A DNA stretch of 64,000 nt, from positions 124,001 through 188,000 of the forward strand of contig NZ_RFLY01000004.1 in NCBI RefSeq assembly GCF_003697345.1, given 5' to 3'. The stretch's first letter is position 1. Each line of letters begins with the position of its first letter. Source of the DNA: Solilutibacter pythonis. Lineage in GTDB: Bacteria; Pseudomonadota; Gammaproteobacteria; Xanthomonadales; Xanthomonadaceae. The notes below the pieces were generated by a model, which saw nothing but the letters and a program-made list of their open reading frames with translations, did no database searches and was not told where the DNA came from. This document shows positions 43,340 through 52,815 of this stretch, one piece after another. The translations under genes were made by a program, and so were the position numbers.

Positions 43340-44437
43340 ATGTCCAGCCTCCGTCGCGCACTCACCGTTTCCGTCGCGCTTGCGCTTTCCACGGCCATCG
43401 CCGCGCCCGCCGCCGCCCAACTGGCCGGTAAGCGTCACGAGCGGCGCGGCCAGCAACAGCAGCAGCAGCAGAAGGCGCCTGCCGCCACCTATCCCAACGC
43501 GACGCGCCAGGACCCCAAAGAGCGTGCGTCGCAGAAAGGCGTGAAGGAACTGCAAACCCTGAGCAAGCTCAACGAGGAAGGGAAGAACGCCGAACTCCTC
43601 GCCCGGGCGGTGCCGTTCGCCGAATCGACGAGCAATGCCTACGAAAAATCGTTCTCCTGGCTGCTGTCAGGCTCGGCCGCGATCGAAAGCGATGACCTGG
43701 CCAAGGCCGCGCAGTACTTCAAGGCCGCGATCGATGCCAACGGCCTGGACAACAACAACCACTACAACGCGATGTACAACCTGGCCGTGGTGTATTCGCA
43801 ACTGGAGCAGAACGAGGCGGCATTGGCCATGCTGGAGCGGTTCTTGAGCGAAACCCGGACCGACGACCCGAAGTACCTGAATACCAAGGCGCAGCTCCTT
43901 GCCGCTGCCGGGCGTCATGAGGAAGCCGCGAAGCTCTTCCTCGACTCTTACGGCAAAGACCCGAGCGACAAACGGCTCCTGATGAATGCGGTGGCTTCGT
44001 TGCAACAGGCCGAAAAATTCGCCGAGGCCGGCAAGCTGATGCAGGAGGCCCGGTCCAAGGGGCTGTTGACCGAAGCGCGCGAATACCGGGCGCTGTATTC
44101 CGGTTTGCTCAACGAAGAAAAATGGCGCGAGGCCGCGACCGTGATCGAGGAGGGTGTGGCCAAGGGCATCCTCGCGCAGGACGCCGATCTGGGCAAAGCC
44201 TGGGGTTACGTGGCGCAAGGCGCGTATTTCAGCGAGCCGCAGGATCTCGATGCCGCCGCCAAGTACTACACCCTTGCGGCGCCCTTGTCGGCCAATGGAG
44301 AGGCTTGGTTGAATCTGGCCAAGATCTACCAGCAGCAAGGCAAGTCCGCGCAGATGCGCGAGGCCGCCAAGCAGGCCCAGGCCAAAGGTGGCCTGAAAAA
44401 TCCCGGCGAAGCCTCGCGTTTGGCGAACCAGAAATAG
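43340..44437 (+). CDS. Exported tetratricopeptide-repeat protein upstream of tonB
   Basis: This is a 365-residue secreted protein. The ATG at 43340 lies 8 bp after an AGGAG site and gives a signal peptide ending APAAAQ. A Gln-rich basic stretch follows, then helical TPR-like repeats over about residues 75-355. Examples are YNAMYNLAVVYSQLEQNEAALAMLERFL and LNLAKIYQQQGKSAQMREAAKQA. It lies just upstream of tonB-exbB-exbD, as in related genomes, and may assist the TonB system in the periplasm (inference). Enzymatic motifs are absent. Confidence 0.8.
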   Translation: MSSLRRALTVSVALALSTAIAAPAAAQLAGKRHERRGQQQQQQQKAPAATYPNATRQDPKERASQKGVKELQTLSKLNEEGKNAELLARAVPFAESTSNAYEKSFSWLLSGSAAIESDDLAKAAQYFKAAIDANGLDNNNHYNAMYNLAVVYSQLEQNEAALAMLERFLSETRTDDPKYLNTKAQLLAAAGRHEEAAKLFLDSYGKDPSDKRLLMNAVASLQQAEKFAEAGKLMQEARSKGLLTEAREYRALYSGLLNEEKWREAATVIEEGVAKGILAQDADLGKAWGYVAQGAYFSEPQDLDAAAKYYTLAAPLSANGEAWLNLAKIYQQQGKSAQMREAAKQAQAKGGLKNPGEASRLANQK

Positions 44438-44493
44438 TTTTTCAGGGATAAAAGTTGCTCCAGCAAGCGCATGGTGCGCTGTCAGGAGATTGG

Positions 44494-44534
44494 TATAAGC
44501 TAGGGGGTTCCTGCCGACGAAAGGTGGGAACTCC
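44494..44534 (+). promoter_or_regulatory. Possible tonB promoter and leader hairpin
   Basis: A -10-like TATAAG (44494-44499) is followed by an inverted repeat GGGGTTCC (44504-44511) / GGAACTCC (44527-44534) forming an 8-bp stem with one G-U pair. They sit in the 127-bp gap before tonB. No matching -35 was found, and no Fur-box-like sequence was recognised. Confidence 0.3.
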
Positions 44535-44564
44535 TTCCATCCCGGCGCCAAGCGCCGAGCCACA

Positions 44565-45278
44565 ATGACGAGTCAGCGCATGACGGAAAGCACCGCCCGC
44601 TACGTGTACATCCCGGTAAACGATGAAGAGCAGGGGCTCAGCTGGGCCCGTATCGCCGGAATCTCGGTGGCTATCGCCGTCCACGTCGGCGCGTTGTTGT
44701 TGATGCTGGCCCCGGTGTCGCCACCGGCCAAGGCGGTAGCCGAGAAAGATCGCGTGGTCGTGAACTTCATCGAACCGCCGCCGCCCCCACCGCCGCCGCC
44801 GCCGCCGCCGAAGGAGCCGCCCAAGGAAATCAAGCTGACGCCGCAACCGCAGCCCCCGCAGCCGCGTCCGCAGCCCCTTCCTCCCCCGCCGGAACAGCCG
44901 CCGATCATCGCCGACACCCCGCGCGCGGTCGATACTCCGGCGCCACCGCCCACGCCGCCCGCGCCACCCGTGCATGTGCCGCCCGCGGCGCCGGCCCGCA
45001 ACAACGAGGATCTGCGTCAAGGCGCTTGCTTCGTGCCGCCGGTGGGGCCGCTCAACACGGCATTGAGCCGGGCGTTGTCCAGAGGCGCTTCGGTATCGGC
45101 GTCGATGAGCCTCACCCTGCGTTACGAGACCAGCGGCGAAGTGAGCAGCGTCTCGGTGCGCCAGAGCAGCCGCGACCGTGATCTCGATCGTGCCGCCATG
45201 CAGTGGGCGCGGCGCATCAAGCTCTGTCCAGGCAGCGCGGGCGAAGGCATCCTGCCGCTCGATCTGCGTCAAGAATAA
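44565..45278 (+). CDS. tonB: TonB energy-transducing protein
   Basis: TonB spans the periplasm and passes inner-membrane proton-motive energy to outer-membrane receptors (237 aa; a second ATG at 44580 is possible). An N-terminal TM anchor is present (about residues 28-50, RIAGISVAIAVHVGALLLML) with the SxxxH pattern needed to couple to ExbB. A long Pro-rich linker includes a run of 12 prolines, encoded in part by seven CCG units (44790-44810). A shortened C-terminal domain contains LTLRYETSGEVSSVSVRQSS. The C-terminal domain lacks the usual YP motif, which makes it a divergent Xanthomonas-style TonB. Confidence 0.88.
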   Translation: MTSQRMTESTARYVYIPVNDEEQGLSWARIAGISVAIAVHVGALLLMLAPVSPPAKAVAEKDRVVVNFIEPPPPPPPPPPPPKEPPKEIKLTPQPQPPQPRPQPLPPPPEQPPIIADTPRAVDTPAPPPTPPAPPVHVPPAAPARNNEDLRQGACFVPPVGPLNTALSRALSRGASVSASMSLTLRYETSGEVSSVSVRQSSRDRDLDRAAMQWARRIKLCPGSAGEGILPLDLRQE

Positions 45279-45338
45279 GTTCCGGTTTTACCCGCTTCTC
45301 CCCAGCGGCTTTTCATCCACTCAACAAAGGTAAGCGTC

Positions 45339-46088
45339 ATGCTGCAGATACTCTCCGCGCCGGCCGCCGGCGGCAACAATGCCAATGCCGAGGCATTCAA
45401 GTCCATGGGTTTCCAGGATCTGATCCAGCAGTTCGACATCCTGCTCTGGGTCGTGTTCCTGTCCCTGGTCCTGTTCTCGGTACTCTCCATCTACTATCTC
45501 GTTGTCAAGTCGGTGAAGTACGCGCAACTGCGCGGCAGCGCCGATCGCGTGGTCGGCACCTTCTGGCAGACCCCGAACGCGCAGGATGCCATCCGCTACA
45601 TGGAAGAGCAGCCGGCGGGCGAGCCCTTCTCCAAGATCGCGCTGGACGCCGCCAAGGCCGCCGCGCACCACCAGCGTCAGGATGGTTCGCGCCTGACCGA
45701 GAGCATGACCCGCTCCGAGCTGGTGGATCGCGCGCTGCGCCAGGCCGTGGTGCGTGAAAGCTCCAAACTGGAAAACGGCATGACCCTGCTGGCCACCGTT
45801 GGCGCGACCGCGCCGTTCATCGGCCTGCTGGGCACCGTGTGGGGTATCTATCACGCCCTGATCGCGATGGGCGCTTCGGGCGACGCTTCCATCTCGGCCG
45901 TGGCCGGTCCGGTGGGCGAGGCGCTCATCATGACCGCGATCGGTCTGTTCGTGGCCATCCCGGCGGTGATCATCTTCAACTTCTTCAACCGCCAGAACCG
46001 CGACATCGTGGCGAGGTTCGATGCCTTCGCGCACGACCTGCACGATTTCTTTGCTACTGGTTCGCGCATGGGCGAGGTGGGTCGCTGA
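45339..46088 (+). CDS. exbB: ExbB / TolQ-family proton channel subunit
   Basis: ExbB forms the pentameric proton-conducting core that drives TonB (249 aa). TM1 is at about residues 28-50. A cytoplasmic domain follows, then TM2 and TM3 with the conserved VGATAPFIGLLGTVWGIYHAL and AVAGPVGEALIMTAIGLFVAIPAV. AAAGG and MGFQDLIQQFD at the N-terminus resemble the Xanthomonas subgroup. A Shine-Dalgarno-like AAAGG lies 10 bp upstream. It is followed by two exbD genes in an operon. Confidence 0.95.
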   Translation: MLQILSAPAAGGNNANAEAFKSMGFQDLIQQFDILLWVVFLSLVLFSVLSIYYLVVKSVKYAQLRGSADRVVGTFWQTPNAQDAIRYMEEQPAGEPFSKIALDAAKAAAHHQRQDGSRLTESMTRSELVDRALRQAVVRESSKLENGMTLLATVGATAPFIGLLGTVWGIYHALIAMGASGDASISAVAGPVGEALIMTAIGLFVAIPAVIIFNFFNRQNRDIVARFDAFAHDLHDFFATGSRMGEVGR

Positions 46089-46138
46089 TCGCGACCCCTC
46101 CCCGGCAACGTTGAAGTTCGATCCCGAGGATTTAGACA

Positions 46139-46561
46139 ATGGCAATGACTGGCGGAGATTCAGGCGGCGGCCCGATGGCCGACATCAACGTCACGCCCCT
46201 GGTGGACGTGATGCTGGTGCTGCTGATCATCTTCATGGTGACCACGCCGCTGATGAACCATAAGACCCAGGTCGAACTGCCGCGGGCCGACTTGGCGAAG
46301 AAAGACAAGCCCGGCCCCGGTCCCAGCCCGATCACGGTTTCGGTGACGGATAACGGTGACTTGTTCTGGAACGATCAGCCGATCACCCGTGAATTGCTGG
46401 AGAGCCGGCTTTCCAGCACCGCGCAGTTGCAGCCGCAGCCGAAGTTGAACCTTCGCGGCGACCGCACCACCAAGCTGCGCGTGATCAACGAGGTGACTCG
46501 CATGGCCCAGGCCCAGGGCATGTTGGATATCGGTTACGTGGCGATTGCCGAACGGCATTAA
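46139..46561 (+). CDS. exbD: ExbD biopolymer transport protein, first copy
   Basis: ExbD is the partner of ExbB in the TonB motor (140 aa). One TM helix carries the essential Asp in [15 protein letters not shown] periplasmic domain follows with [16 protein letters not shown] and a C-terminal helix ending [14 protein letters not shown]. The start is ATG at 46139, with a second in-frame ATG at 46145. The region around the catalytic Asp shares a 44-bp exact DNA block with the second exbD. Confidence 0.94.
   Translation: MAMTGGDSGGGPMADINVTPLVDVMLVLLIIFMVTTPLMNHKTQVELPRADLAKKDKPGPGPSPITVSVTDNGDLFWNDQPITRELLESRLSSTAQLQPQPKLNLRGDRTTKLRVINEVTRMAQAQGMLDIGYVAIAERH
46182..46225 (+). repeat. 44-bp exact direct repeat, copy in exbD-1
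   Basis: This block is identical to 46615-46658 in the second exbD. Similarity extends on both sides with few mismatches (GGCCCGATGGCC upstream, ATCTTCATGGT downstream). It codes the membrane segment with the proton-binding Asp. Synonymous sites are also identical, which suggests gene conversion or strong local constraint. Confidence 0.9.
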
Positions 46562-46577
46562 TTCCGGAGAACAATCC

Positions 46578-46994
46578 ATGGCATTCGCATCGCAAAACAG
46601 TGGCCCGATGGCCAACATCAACGTCACGCCCCTGGTGGACGTGATGCTGGTGCTGCTGGTGATCTTCATGGTCACCATGCCGATCGAGTCGTATCCGATC
46701 AAGATCGACCTGCCGCAGAAGGTGGAGAACCCACCGGATCCGCCGCCGAACCCGCCGGAGCCGATCAGCCTGCGCATCGACTCGTCGGGCCAGGTGTTCT
46801 GGAACGACACGTTGACCCCGGTCAGTGCGCTGCGGAACATGATGACGACGGAAGTGCAACGGGATCCGGCCAATCAGCCGCAGTTGCAGATCCAGACCAG
46901 CCAGAGCGCCGAGTATGAAGTGTTGGCCAAGGTGTTGGCCGCGGCGAAGAACGCCGACATGCAGAAGATCGGCTTCATGGAGCCGACCGAGTAG
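46578..46994 (+). CDS. exbD2: ExbD biopolymer transport protein, second copy
   Basis: This is a second ExbD-family protein (138 aa from the ATG at 46578, with GGAGA 7 bp upstream). The TM segment has [17 protein letters not shown] with the conserved Asp. The periplasmic part differs from copy 1, with a Pro-rich [11 protein letters not shown] stretch, then [15 protein letters not shown] and a C-terminal MQKIGFMEP. Xanthomonas carries a paired exbD1/exbD2, the second being needed only for some functions. The operon ends at a strong terminator. Confidence 0.92.
   Translation: MAFASQNSGPMANINVTPLVDVMLVLLVIFMVTMPIESYPIKIDLPQKVENPPDPPPNPPEPISLRIDSSGQVFWNDTLTPVSALRNMMTTEVQRDPANQPQLQIQTSQSAEYEVLAKVLAAAKNADMQKIGFMEPTE
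46615..46658 (+). repeat. 44-bp exact direct repeat, copy in exbD-2
   Basis: This is the partner of the block at 46182-46225; the two are 433 bp apart. Recombination between them would fuse the two exbD genes in frame. Confidence 0.9.
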
Positions 46995-47057
46995 GGACGT
47001 GACGATGGCGCTGAGTGGCGGCATGACCCACTCAGTTGCCGGAAGTCGAGTGGAAAC

Positions 47058-47088
47058 GCGCCGTCCGGTTTTCGGGCGGCGCTTTTTA
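47058..47088 (+). terminator. Rho-independent terminator of tonB-exbBD cluster
   Basis: A 10-bp stem GCGCCGTCCG / CGGGCGGCGC (one G-U pair) with loop GTTTT is followed by TTTTTATT. It lies 63 bp after the exbD2 stop and before the convergent pdxJ. Confidence 0.9.
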
Positions 47089-47136
47089 TTGCGTGGAAGA
47101 TGAGTGCCGGAGCCGGAAGTGAAGCTGCGAAGCGCT

Positions 47137-47892
47137 TCAGCCCTGGGCGCTGGCGATACAGTCGAGATAGGCGCGGACGGTGTCGGTGAGGCCGGCGTAG
47201 AGTGCTTCACCGATGAGCGCGTGGCCGATGGAAACTTCCTCCACCCCTGGCACCATGCGGAGGAAATCGCCGAGATTGTCTTGCGACAGATCGTGCCCGG
47301 CGTTGATGGCAAGGCCGGCGGCCCGGGCACGACGCGCGGCGTCGGTGCAGATGGCGAGTGGGCCGGAATCGCCACGGGCATGGCCCTCGGCGAACGGGCC
47401 GGTGTACAGCTCGATGCGCTCGGCGCCGCATTCGCCCGCGCGGGCGATGGCGGGGTGCCCGGCGTCGGCGAACAGGCTGATCCGGCAGCCCAGTGATTTG
47501 AGTTCGGCGACCAGGGGCGTCAACGCGGGGATGTCGTTGTCGAAATCGAAGCCGTGGTCGGAGGTGATCTGGCCATCGTCGTCGGGTACCAGGGTGGCCT
47601 GAGCCGGACGCACGGCGCGGCAAAGCGCGATGAATCCAGGATAGTCGGGACGGGGCGGGGCGAAGGGATTGCCTTCTAGGTTGAATTCGACCTCGTACTC
47701 GCCGCACAGCGCCGCGAGCGCGTGGACATCGTCCTCGCGGATGTGACGGGCATCCGGGCGTGGATGCACGGTGATGCCGTGAGCGCCGGCATCCAGGCAG
47801 GTACGCGCGGCACGCACCACATCCGGCTCGTGGCCGCCACGCGAATTGCGTAGTACCGCGATCTTGTTGACGTTGACGCTCAGGCGAGTCAT
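47137..47892 (-). CDS. pdxJ: Pyridoxine 5'-phosphate synthase PdxJ
   Basis: PdxJ condenses 1-deoxyxylulose 5-phosphate with 3-amino-2-oxopropyl phosphate to pyridoxine 5'-phosphate, in vitamin B6 synthesis (251 aa). Visible motifs are [78 protein letters not shown] and [10 protein letters not shown]. The ATG at 47892 overlaps the stop of the upstream proline-rich protein (ATGA). A long open extension upstream is in the wrong composition and was rejected. Confidence 0.96.
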   Translation of the reverse strand: MTRLSVNVNKIAVLRNSRGGHEPDVVRAARTCLDAGAHGITVHPRPDARHIREDDVHALAALCGEYEVEFNLEGNPFAPPRPDYPGFIALCRAVRPAQATLVPDDDGQITSDHGFDFDNDIPALTPLVAELKSLGCRISLFADAGHPAIARAGECGAERIELYTGPFAEGHARGDSGPLAICTDAARRARAAGLAINAGHDLSQDNLGDFLRMVPGVEEVSIGHALIGEALYAGLTDTVRAYLDCIASAQG

Positions 47893-48386
47893 TTGGACAG
47901 ACCGTCGCGTGGGCCGGCCGGCAGGGGTGGGTCGTCGGGCAGGACGAACACGGCGCGGCCGCTGACTGGCGTGCGGGCGGGTGCCGCTGATGGTGCGGGC
48001 GGCGGGTCGTCGGGCGCCGGCGATGGTGCCGGTGGGGGTGCCGGTGGGGGTGCCGCACGGGGGGCGGGTGCGGGCACGCTGGCCGTTGGCTGTTGCGATG
48101 TGGGGAGTCCGGTCGCGGTTGGCGGCTCGGCGGAGGCGTCGGTATCGGCTTCGTCCTGGCGGTTGGCCAGCATCTGTTGGCGCAGGTGTGCGAGTTGCCG
48201 GCGGTCGAGCGGGGTCAGTTCGACGCCGGTATTTCGCGTGGGAAACAGCATCTGGTAGCGCAGCCAGACCCACAGGCCAAGGCAAATGACGGTGAGCAGC
48301 AGCCATAGCGTCATCGCCAGTGACGAGGTGGTGCGCATGGCGAGCAAAAGGGTGATCGCGGCGGCGGGCAGCAGCAACCAGTTCAT
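47889..48386 (-). CDS. Hypothetical membrane protein with proline-rich tail
   Basis: The product is not recognised. The 165-residue protein has two hydrophobic helices near the N-terminus (about 3-16 and 22-42). A short basic segment with [21 protein letters not shown] follows, then an Ala/Pro-rich low-complexity tail (about residues 88-145) ending [18 protein letters not shown]. It is translationally coupled to pdxJ. The tail is probably cytoplasmic or periplasmic linker sequence. No function inferred. Confidence 0.65.
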   Translation of the reverse strand: MNWLLLPAAAITLLLAMRTTSSLAMTLWLLLTVICLGLWVWLRYQMLFPTRNTGVELTPLDRRQLAHLRQQMLANRQDEADTDASAEPPTATGLPTSQQPTASVPAPAPRAAPPPAPPPAPSPAPDDPPPAPSAAPARTPVSGRAVFVLPDDPPLPAGPRDGLSK

Positions 48387-48484
48387 CGGGAAAACTTCTG
48401 GGAGAGGGTTCCGAGTGTAGTCATTTGCCTTGCGCCGTGGCGACCGTTCGCGACCGCAAAGCTACCGTAGGACGGCGTGGGGTT

Positions 48485-49954
48485 TCAGAGCAGCGGTGAC
48501 ATCAGGCGGGCGATCGCTTCCGGCAAGCGCGCGCTGAAGAGCGAGGCGCGACGGCCATCGGGTTCGCGCACTCGGGGGGCATGGGCGAATTCGCTTTCGA
48601 TCTGTTGTTCCAGATGCGTAGCGAGATCGGCATTGTCGATGAGAGCCTGCACTTCGAAATTCAGGCGAAAGCTGCGGTGGTCGAAGTTGGCGGTGCCAAT
48701 CAGCGTCAGCGTGTCGTCGACCAGCAGGGCCTTGCTGTGCAGCAGGCGCGGGCCGTATTCGTAGACTTTTACCCCGGCTCGTACCAGGTCCTCGTAGTAG
48801 GAGCGGGCGGCGTAAGTGACCAGCCGGTTGTCGCTCATCTTCGGTACCAGGAGGCGCACGTCGATGCCACCGAGCGCGGCGGAGGTCAGGGCCATCATCG
48901 CGGCTTCGCCGGGGACGAAATACGGCGTGGTCATCCAGACCCGTCGCTTGGCCGCGTGGATGGCGCCGACGTGGGTGCGGTGGATGGCTTCCCAGCGCGA
49001 ATCCGGGCCGGAGCTGACGATCTGTACCGGGATGGTTCCCTCCACTTGCGGCGGCAGGTTGCGTATCACCTCGGCGATGATCGAGCGCTCGCCGCCGGCG
49101 TAGATCCAGTCCTCGAGGAACACTTGCTGTAGCTCGCGCACCACGTTGCCTTCCAGGCGAAGGTGCAGGTCGCGGTAGGCGACGGGGGTGATGCGTTCGT
49201 CCTGGGCGTCGGTGATGTTGATGCCGCCGGTGTAGCCGATGCGGCCATCGATCACCACGATCTTGCGATGGGTACGCAGGTTGAGCCATGGCCGCTTCCA
49301 GAATTTCAGCAGGCGACCGTAGCGCATCGGATGGAACCATTGCAGCTCGCCGCCGGCTTCGAGCAAGGGTTGGAAGAAGCGCCGCGAGGTTTTCGACGAA
49401 CCCACCGCGTCCAGGAGCACGCGCACCTTGATCCCGCGCCGGGCCGCCGCCGCCAGTGCTTCGCACAGCGCCTCGCCGCTGCGGTCGGGTTGGTAGATGT
49501 AGTACTCGAGGTGGATCTCGCGTTCGGCGGCGGCGATGTCTTCCAATAGGCGCGGATATTTGTGGCCGCCATCGACCAGCATCTCAAGCGAAGTCGCCGA
49601 GCTTGGCGGAAAGCCGGTGGTGGCGTGCACCATCCGTTGCAGTTCGGCGTATTCGGGATTGCTGCTTTCGTCGGCGATCGTGCTGAATTCCACCTGCCGA
49701 CGGGCGCGGCGCAGGCGGTAGCGTTCGATCTTCTGCGGGCCCAGCAGGTAGTAGATGACGAAGCCGAGATAGGGCAGCAGGGCGAGGCTGAGCAGCCAGC
49801 TCAGCGTGGCCGCCGGTTCGCGTTTTTGCAGCACGATCCAGCCGCCCAGCCAGAGCAGGTAGGTCAGCCAGGCGAGGGTGATCCACGACCCGATGTTCGG
49901 AATCGACCAGAACGCCGTCCATGTCTCGCCGATGGCGGTGAACAGTCCTTGCAT
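48485..49954 (-). CDS. cls: Cardiolipin synthase (phospholipase D superfamily)
   Basis: This enzyme makes cardiolipin by transphosphatidylation (489 aa). Two N-terminal TM helices are present (about 17-36 and 47-68). Two HKD motifs follow: HRKIVVIDGRIGYTGG (about residue 225) and HSKALLVDDTLTLIGTANFDHRS (about 400). The spacing and N-terminal layout fit the ClsA group. The ATG at 49954 follows GGGAG. It appears to be a single-gene unit. Confidence 0.93.
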   Translation of the reverse strand: MQGLFTAIGETWTAFWSIPNIGSWITLAWLTYLLWLGGWIVLQKREPAATLSWLLSLALLPYLGFVIYYLLGPQKIERYRLRRARRQVEFSTIADESSNPEYAELQRMVHATTGFPPSSATSLEMLVDGGHKYPRLLEDIAAAEREIHLEYYIYQPDRSGEALCEALAAAARRGIKVRVLLDAVGSSKTSRRFFQPLLEAGGELQWFHPMRYGRLLKFWKRPWLNLRTHRKIVVIDGRIGYTGGINITDAQDERITPVAYRDLHLRLEGNVVRELQQVFLEDWIYAGGERSIIAEVIRNLPPQVEGTIPVQIVSSGPDSRWEAIHRTHVGAIHAAKRRVWMTTPYFVPGEAAMMALTSAALGGIDVRLLVPKMSDNRLVTYAARSYYEDLVRAGVKVYEYGPRLLHSKALLVDDTLTLIGTANFDHRSFRLNFEVQALIDNADLATHLEQQIESEFAHAPRVREPDGRRASLFSARLPEAIARLMSPLL

Positions 49955-50097
49955 GAGAGGCTCCCGTTTCGATGCCGGAGACCGACCGGCGATAGGCTAA
50001 CCGGATGTGGTGTCAGGACAAAATTTCCACGCGGCTGGCCGGTGCTGGAGGGGGGCGCTTCGTGTCGCCGTGAAATTTCGGTGCATGCGCGGGTTCA

Positions 50098-51897
50098 TCA
50101 ACCGCCGAAGTGCGGCCACAGCGGCCCGTCCAGCCACAGCCAGCGCGCCATCCAGGCGCTGACGAGGGCGATCAGAATCGTCAGCGGCAGGCCGATTTTC
50201 AGGAAATCGCCAAAGGTGTAACGGCCGGGGCCGAGGATCAGCAGGTTGCCGTGATGGCCGATCGGGGTGAGAAAGGCGACCACCGCACCGAGTGCGGTGC
50301 AGACCACGAAGGGGGTGATCGGCATGCCGAGCGCCTGCGCCAGCGAGATGGCGACCGGGCCGAGCAGGGCGGTGGTGGCGGCATCCGACATCACCTGGGT
50401 GAGGAAGGCGGCCACGGTGAACATCACCAGCAGGATGGGCAGCGGCGGCCAGTTCTCGACCACTTGCATCAAGCCCTTTGCAAGCAGATCGGCGGTGCCG
50501 GTCTGTTCCATCGCGATGCCGAGCGGGATCACCCCGGCGATCATCACGAAGATGCGCACGTCGATCTCGCGGTAGGCGCGCTCGATGTCCACGCAGCGGG
50601 TCACCACCATCGCCACCGCGCCCAGCAGGAAAGCCAGCGGCGCCGGCAGCCATTCGGTGGCGGCCGCGAAGATGGTGGCGACGAGGATGGCTAGCGCCAG
50701 CGGCGCCCGGCGCCGGCGCCGGGTTTCGCCGGAGAACGGTACCAGCATCAGAAAGCCGTGGTGCTGCGCCAGCTCGGCGAAGCGCGAGGGCTTGCCCCAC
50801 AACACCAGCAGGTCGCCTTCGCGCAGACGGGCGTCGCTCAGGCGTGGGGCGATGGCGCCATCGCGCCGCCACAGGCCGGCGATCACCGCGTTGAACTGGC
50901 GGGAAAAATCCAGTTCCCGTATCGAGCGGCCGATGAATTCCGAACCCGGCGCCACCACCGCCTGCACGAATTGGGCCTCGCCCTCGCCGGTAAGCACGCC
51001 ATTGAATTTGTGCAAGGCATGCAGTGTCAGGCCGGGGTCGGCATGTAGCGATTGCAGTTCGTCGGCCGGGGTTTCCAATAGCAGGATGTCGCCGGAAAGC
51101 AGCGGGCTTTCCGGCTTCAGGTCGTCGCGGCGGTGGCCGTCGCGCAGCCAGCCCAGCACGCGCACGTTGTAAGCCTTGTGCAGTTCTGCCAGGGTACGGG
51201 TGGCCCAGGGTGAATCCTTCAGCACCAATAGCTCGGTGCGATAGCGCTCGATACGCAGATAGTCGTCGTCGGTCTGCTCGCCGCTGCGCTTGGGCAGCAG
51301 CCAGCGCGCCAGCAGCATGTAGAGCACGCCGACCACCACCAACGCGATGCCGATCGGGGTAATCGAGAAGATGCCCAGGCCATCGCCGCCCTGGGCGCGC
51401 GAAATCATGTTGTCGGCCAGCAGGAAGGCCGGTGCGCTGACCAGGGTGAGGGTGGTGCCGAGCGATGCCGCCAGCGACATCGGCATGAGCAGACGGGAGG
51501 CCGGCAACTTGTACTCGCGCGCGTGGCGCAGCAGGATCGGCAGCATCATCGCCGTCACCATCACGTGGTGGGTGAAGGCCGAAAGCGCCGCTACCGCGGG
51601 CATCGTCACCGCGATCGTGCGCGCTTCGCCGCGTCCGGCCGCGCGGCCGATCCACTGGCCCAGTTTCTCGGTGATGCCGGTGGCGGCGAGGCCGCCGGAA
51701 ATCACGAATACGGCCGCGACGATGATCGCCGGCTCGCTAGCGAAGCCCGAAAGGGCCTGCTTGGGGTCGAGCACGCCGGTCAGCACCAGTGTCAGCAGGA
51801 TGAGCATGGCGGTCACGTCCACCCGTAGCTTCTCGTTGACGAACAGGTACAGGCCCCCGGCCAGGATGAGCAGGAACAGGATTTGTTGGGTGTCCAT
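50098..51897 (-). CDS. SLC13/ArsB-type permease with two TrkA-C domains (YfbS-like)
   Basis: This is a polytopic membrane transporter (599 aa from the ATG at 51897) of the ion-transporter superfamily. The N-terminal helical half has VDVTAMLILLTLVLTGVLDP, SGFASEPAIIVAAVFVISGG and AALSAFTHHVMVTAMMLPIL. A central cytoplasmic part with two TrkA-C (RCK-C) domains follows (about residues 200-370; PGSEFIGRSIREL, LREGDLLVLWG). The C-terminal helical half has LTQVMSDAATTALLGPVAISLA and LTPIGHHGNLLILGPGRY. Substrate is unknown; relatives carry sulfate, dicarboxylates or other anions. It is divergent from a histidine kinase gene across 87 bp. Confidence 0.88.
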   Translation of the reverse strand: MDTQQILFLLILAGGLYLFVNEKLRVDVTAMLILLTLVLTGVLDPKQALSGFASEPAIIVAAVFVISGGLAATGITEKLGQWIGRAAGRGEARTIAVTMPAVAALSAFTHHVMVTAMMLPILLRHAREYKLPASRLLMPMSLAASLGTTLTLVSAPAFLLADNMISRAQGGDGLGIFSITPIGIALVVVGVLYMLLARWLLPKRSGEQTDDDYLRIERYRTELLVLKDSPWATRTLAELHKAYNVRVLGWLRDGHRRDDLKPESPLLSGDILLLETPADELQSLHADPGLTLHALHKFNGVLTGEGEAQFVQAVVAPGSEFIGRSIRELDFSRQFNAVIAGLWRRDGAIAPRLSDARLREGDLLVLWGKPSRFAELAQHHGFLMLVPFSGETRRRRRAPLALAILVATIFAAATEWLPAPLAFLLGAVAMVVTRCVDIERAYREIDVRIFVMIAGVIPLGIAMEQTGTADLLAKGLMQVVENWPPLPILLVMFTVAAFLTQVMSDAATTALLGPVAISLAQALGMPITPFVVCTALGAVVAFLTPIGHHGNLLILGPGRYTFGDFLKIGLPLTILIALVSAWMARWLWLDGPLWPHFGG

Positions 51898-51984
51898 CGC
51901 GTGATTTTGCCAGCGCCGGCTTTCACGTGGTTTAGACCCGGATGTCGGCATTTGCGGTTGACTTGCCAGCAGGTCGTGTCCAGC

Positions 51985-52767
51985 ATGAACAAGATGAACG
52001 ATTCCAGCGCCTCCAATGACAGGGAAGCTGCCCTGCGCGCACGCATCGCCGAACTGGAGCGGGCGTTGGCTCGGCTGCATCGGCAGCAGGAGGCGTTCGC
52101 TTTCGGCATCTCCCACGACCTGCGCGCGCCGATGCGGGCGATCGATGGCTTCGCGGTGCAATTGGGTCGCCGGCTTGGGGCCGATATCGCGCCCGGGGTG
52201 GCTGATTATTTACAGCGTATCCGCGAGAACGTGGCGCGAACGGGCGGGTTGATCGATTCGCTGCTGGAATACGCGCGCATCGGGCGTGCCGAATTGCAAC
52301 GGCGGCCGGTCGACCTGAGCTTCCTGGCCGAATGGGTGTTGATGGATTTGCAAACCCTGCATCCGGAGGTGGCGGTGGAAGCCGAGGTGCAACCCGATCT
52401 GTGGGTGCGGGGTGACGAGCGCCTGCTGCGTCTGTTGCTGTGCAAGCTGTTGGAAAACGCTTGGCGTTTCCGTGTGCCGGGCGAGGCCGTGCGGGTGCGG
52501 GTCAGCGCTATCCAGGCTGACGACGGCTTGCATCTAGAAGTGGCCGATCGCGGTATCGGCATGGAGATCAAGCAGCCATCGCAGCCGTTCGAGCCGTTCC
52601 AGCGCCTGCATTCGGCGGGTCAGGGCAGCGGCGATGGGCTGGGGCTGACGATCGCGCAGGCGGTGGTGGAGCAGCATGGCGGCCGTATCCGGGCCGAATC
52701 CGAGCCGGGCGCGGGCAGCACGCTGCATATCTGGCTGCCATCGGGCGGCGATGAAGCGGCGGGATGA
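51985..52767 (+). CDS. Soluble sensor histidine kinase without sensor domain
   Basis: This 260-residue cytoplasmic histidine kinase has a short N-terminal coiled coil (ALRARIAELERALARLHRQ). The H-box reads FGISHDLRAPMRAIDGF (H44), and the ATPase domain shows an N-box in CKLLENAWRF, a G1 box in VADRGIGME and a G2 box in GSGDGLGLTIAQAVVEQHGG. No TM or PAS domain is present, so the input must come from a partner protein. It most resembles phytochrome-type and CheY-coupled kinases. No intact response regulator lies nearby. Confidence 0.88.
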   Translation: MNKMNDSSASNDREAALRARIAELERALARLHRQQEAFAFGISHDLRAPMRAIDGFAVQLGRRLGADIAPGVADYLQRIRENVARTGGLIDSLLEYARIGRAELQRRPVDLSFLAEWVLMDLQTLHPEVAVEAEVQPDLWVRGDERLLRLLLCKLLENAWRFRVPGEAVRVRVSAIQADDGLHLEVADRGIGMEIKQPSQPFEPFQRLHSAGQGSGDGLGLTIAQAVVEQHGGRIRAESEPGAGSTLHIWLPSGGDEAAG

Positions 52768-52815
52768 TCCGAAGCCGCCGGGTTCGCAATGTGAATCGCG
52801 AAGCCGGCGGCGGCA

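Noticed and set aside
51923-51938. Fourth parS-like site (TTTCACGTGG core)
   Set aside because: Only the central TCACGTG matches; the flanks do not form the 16-bp palindrome.
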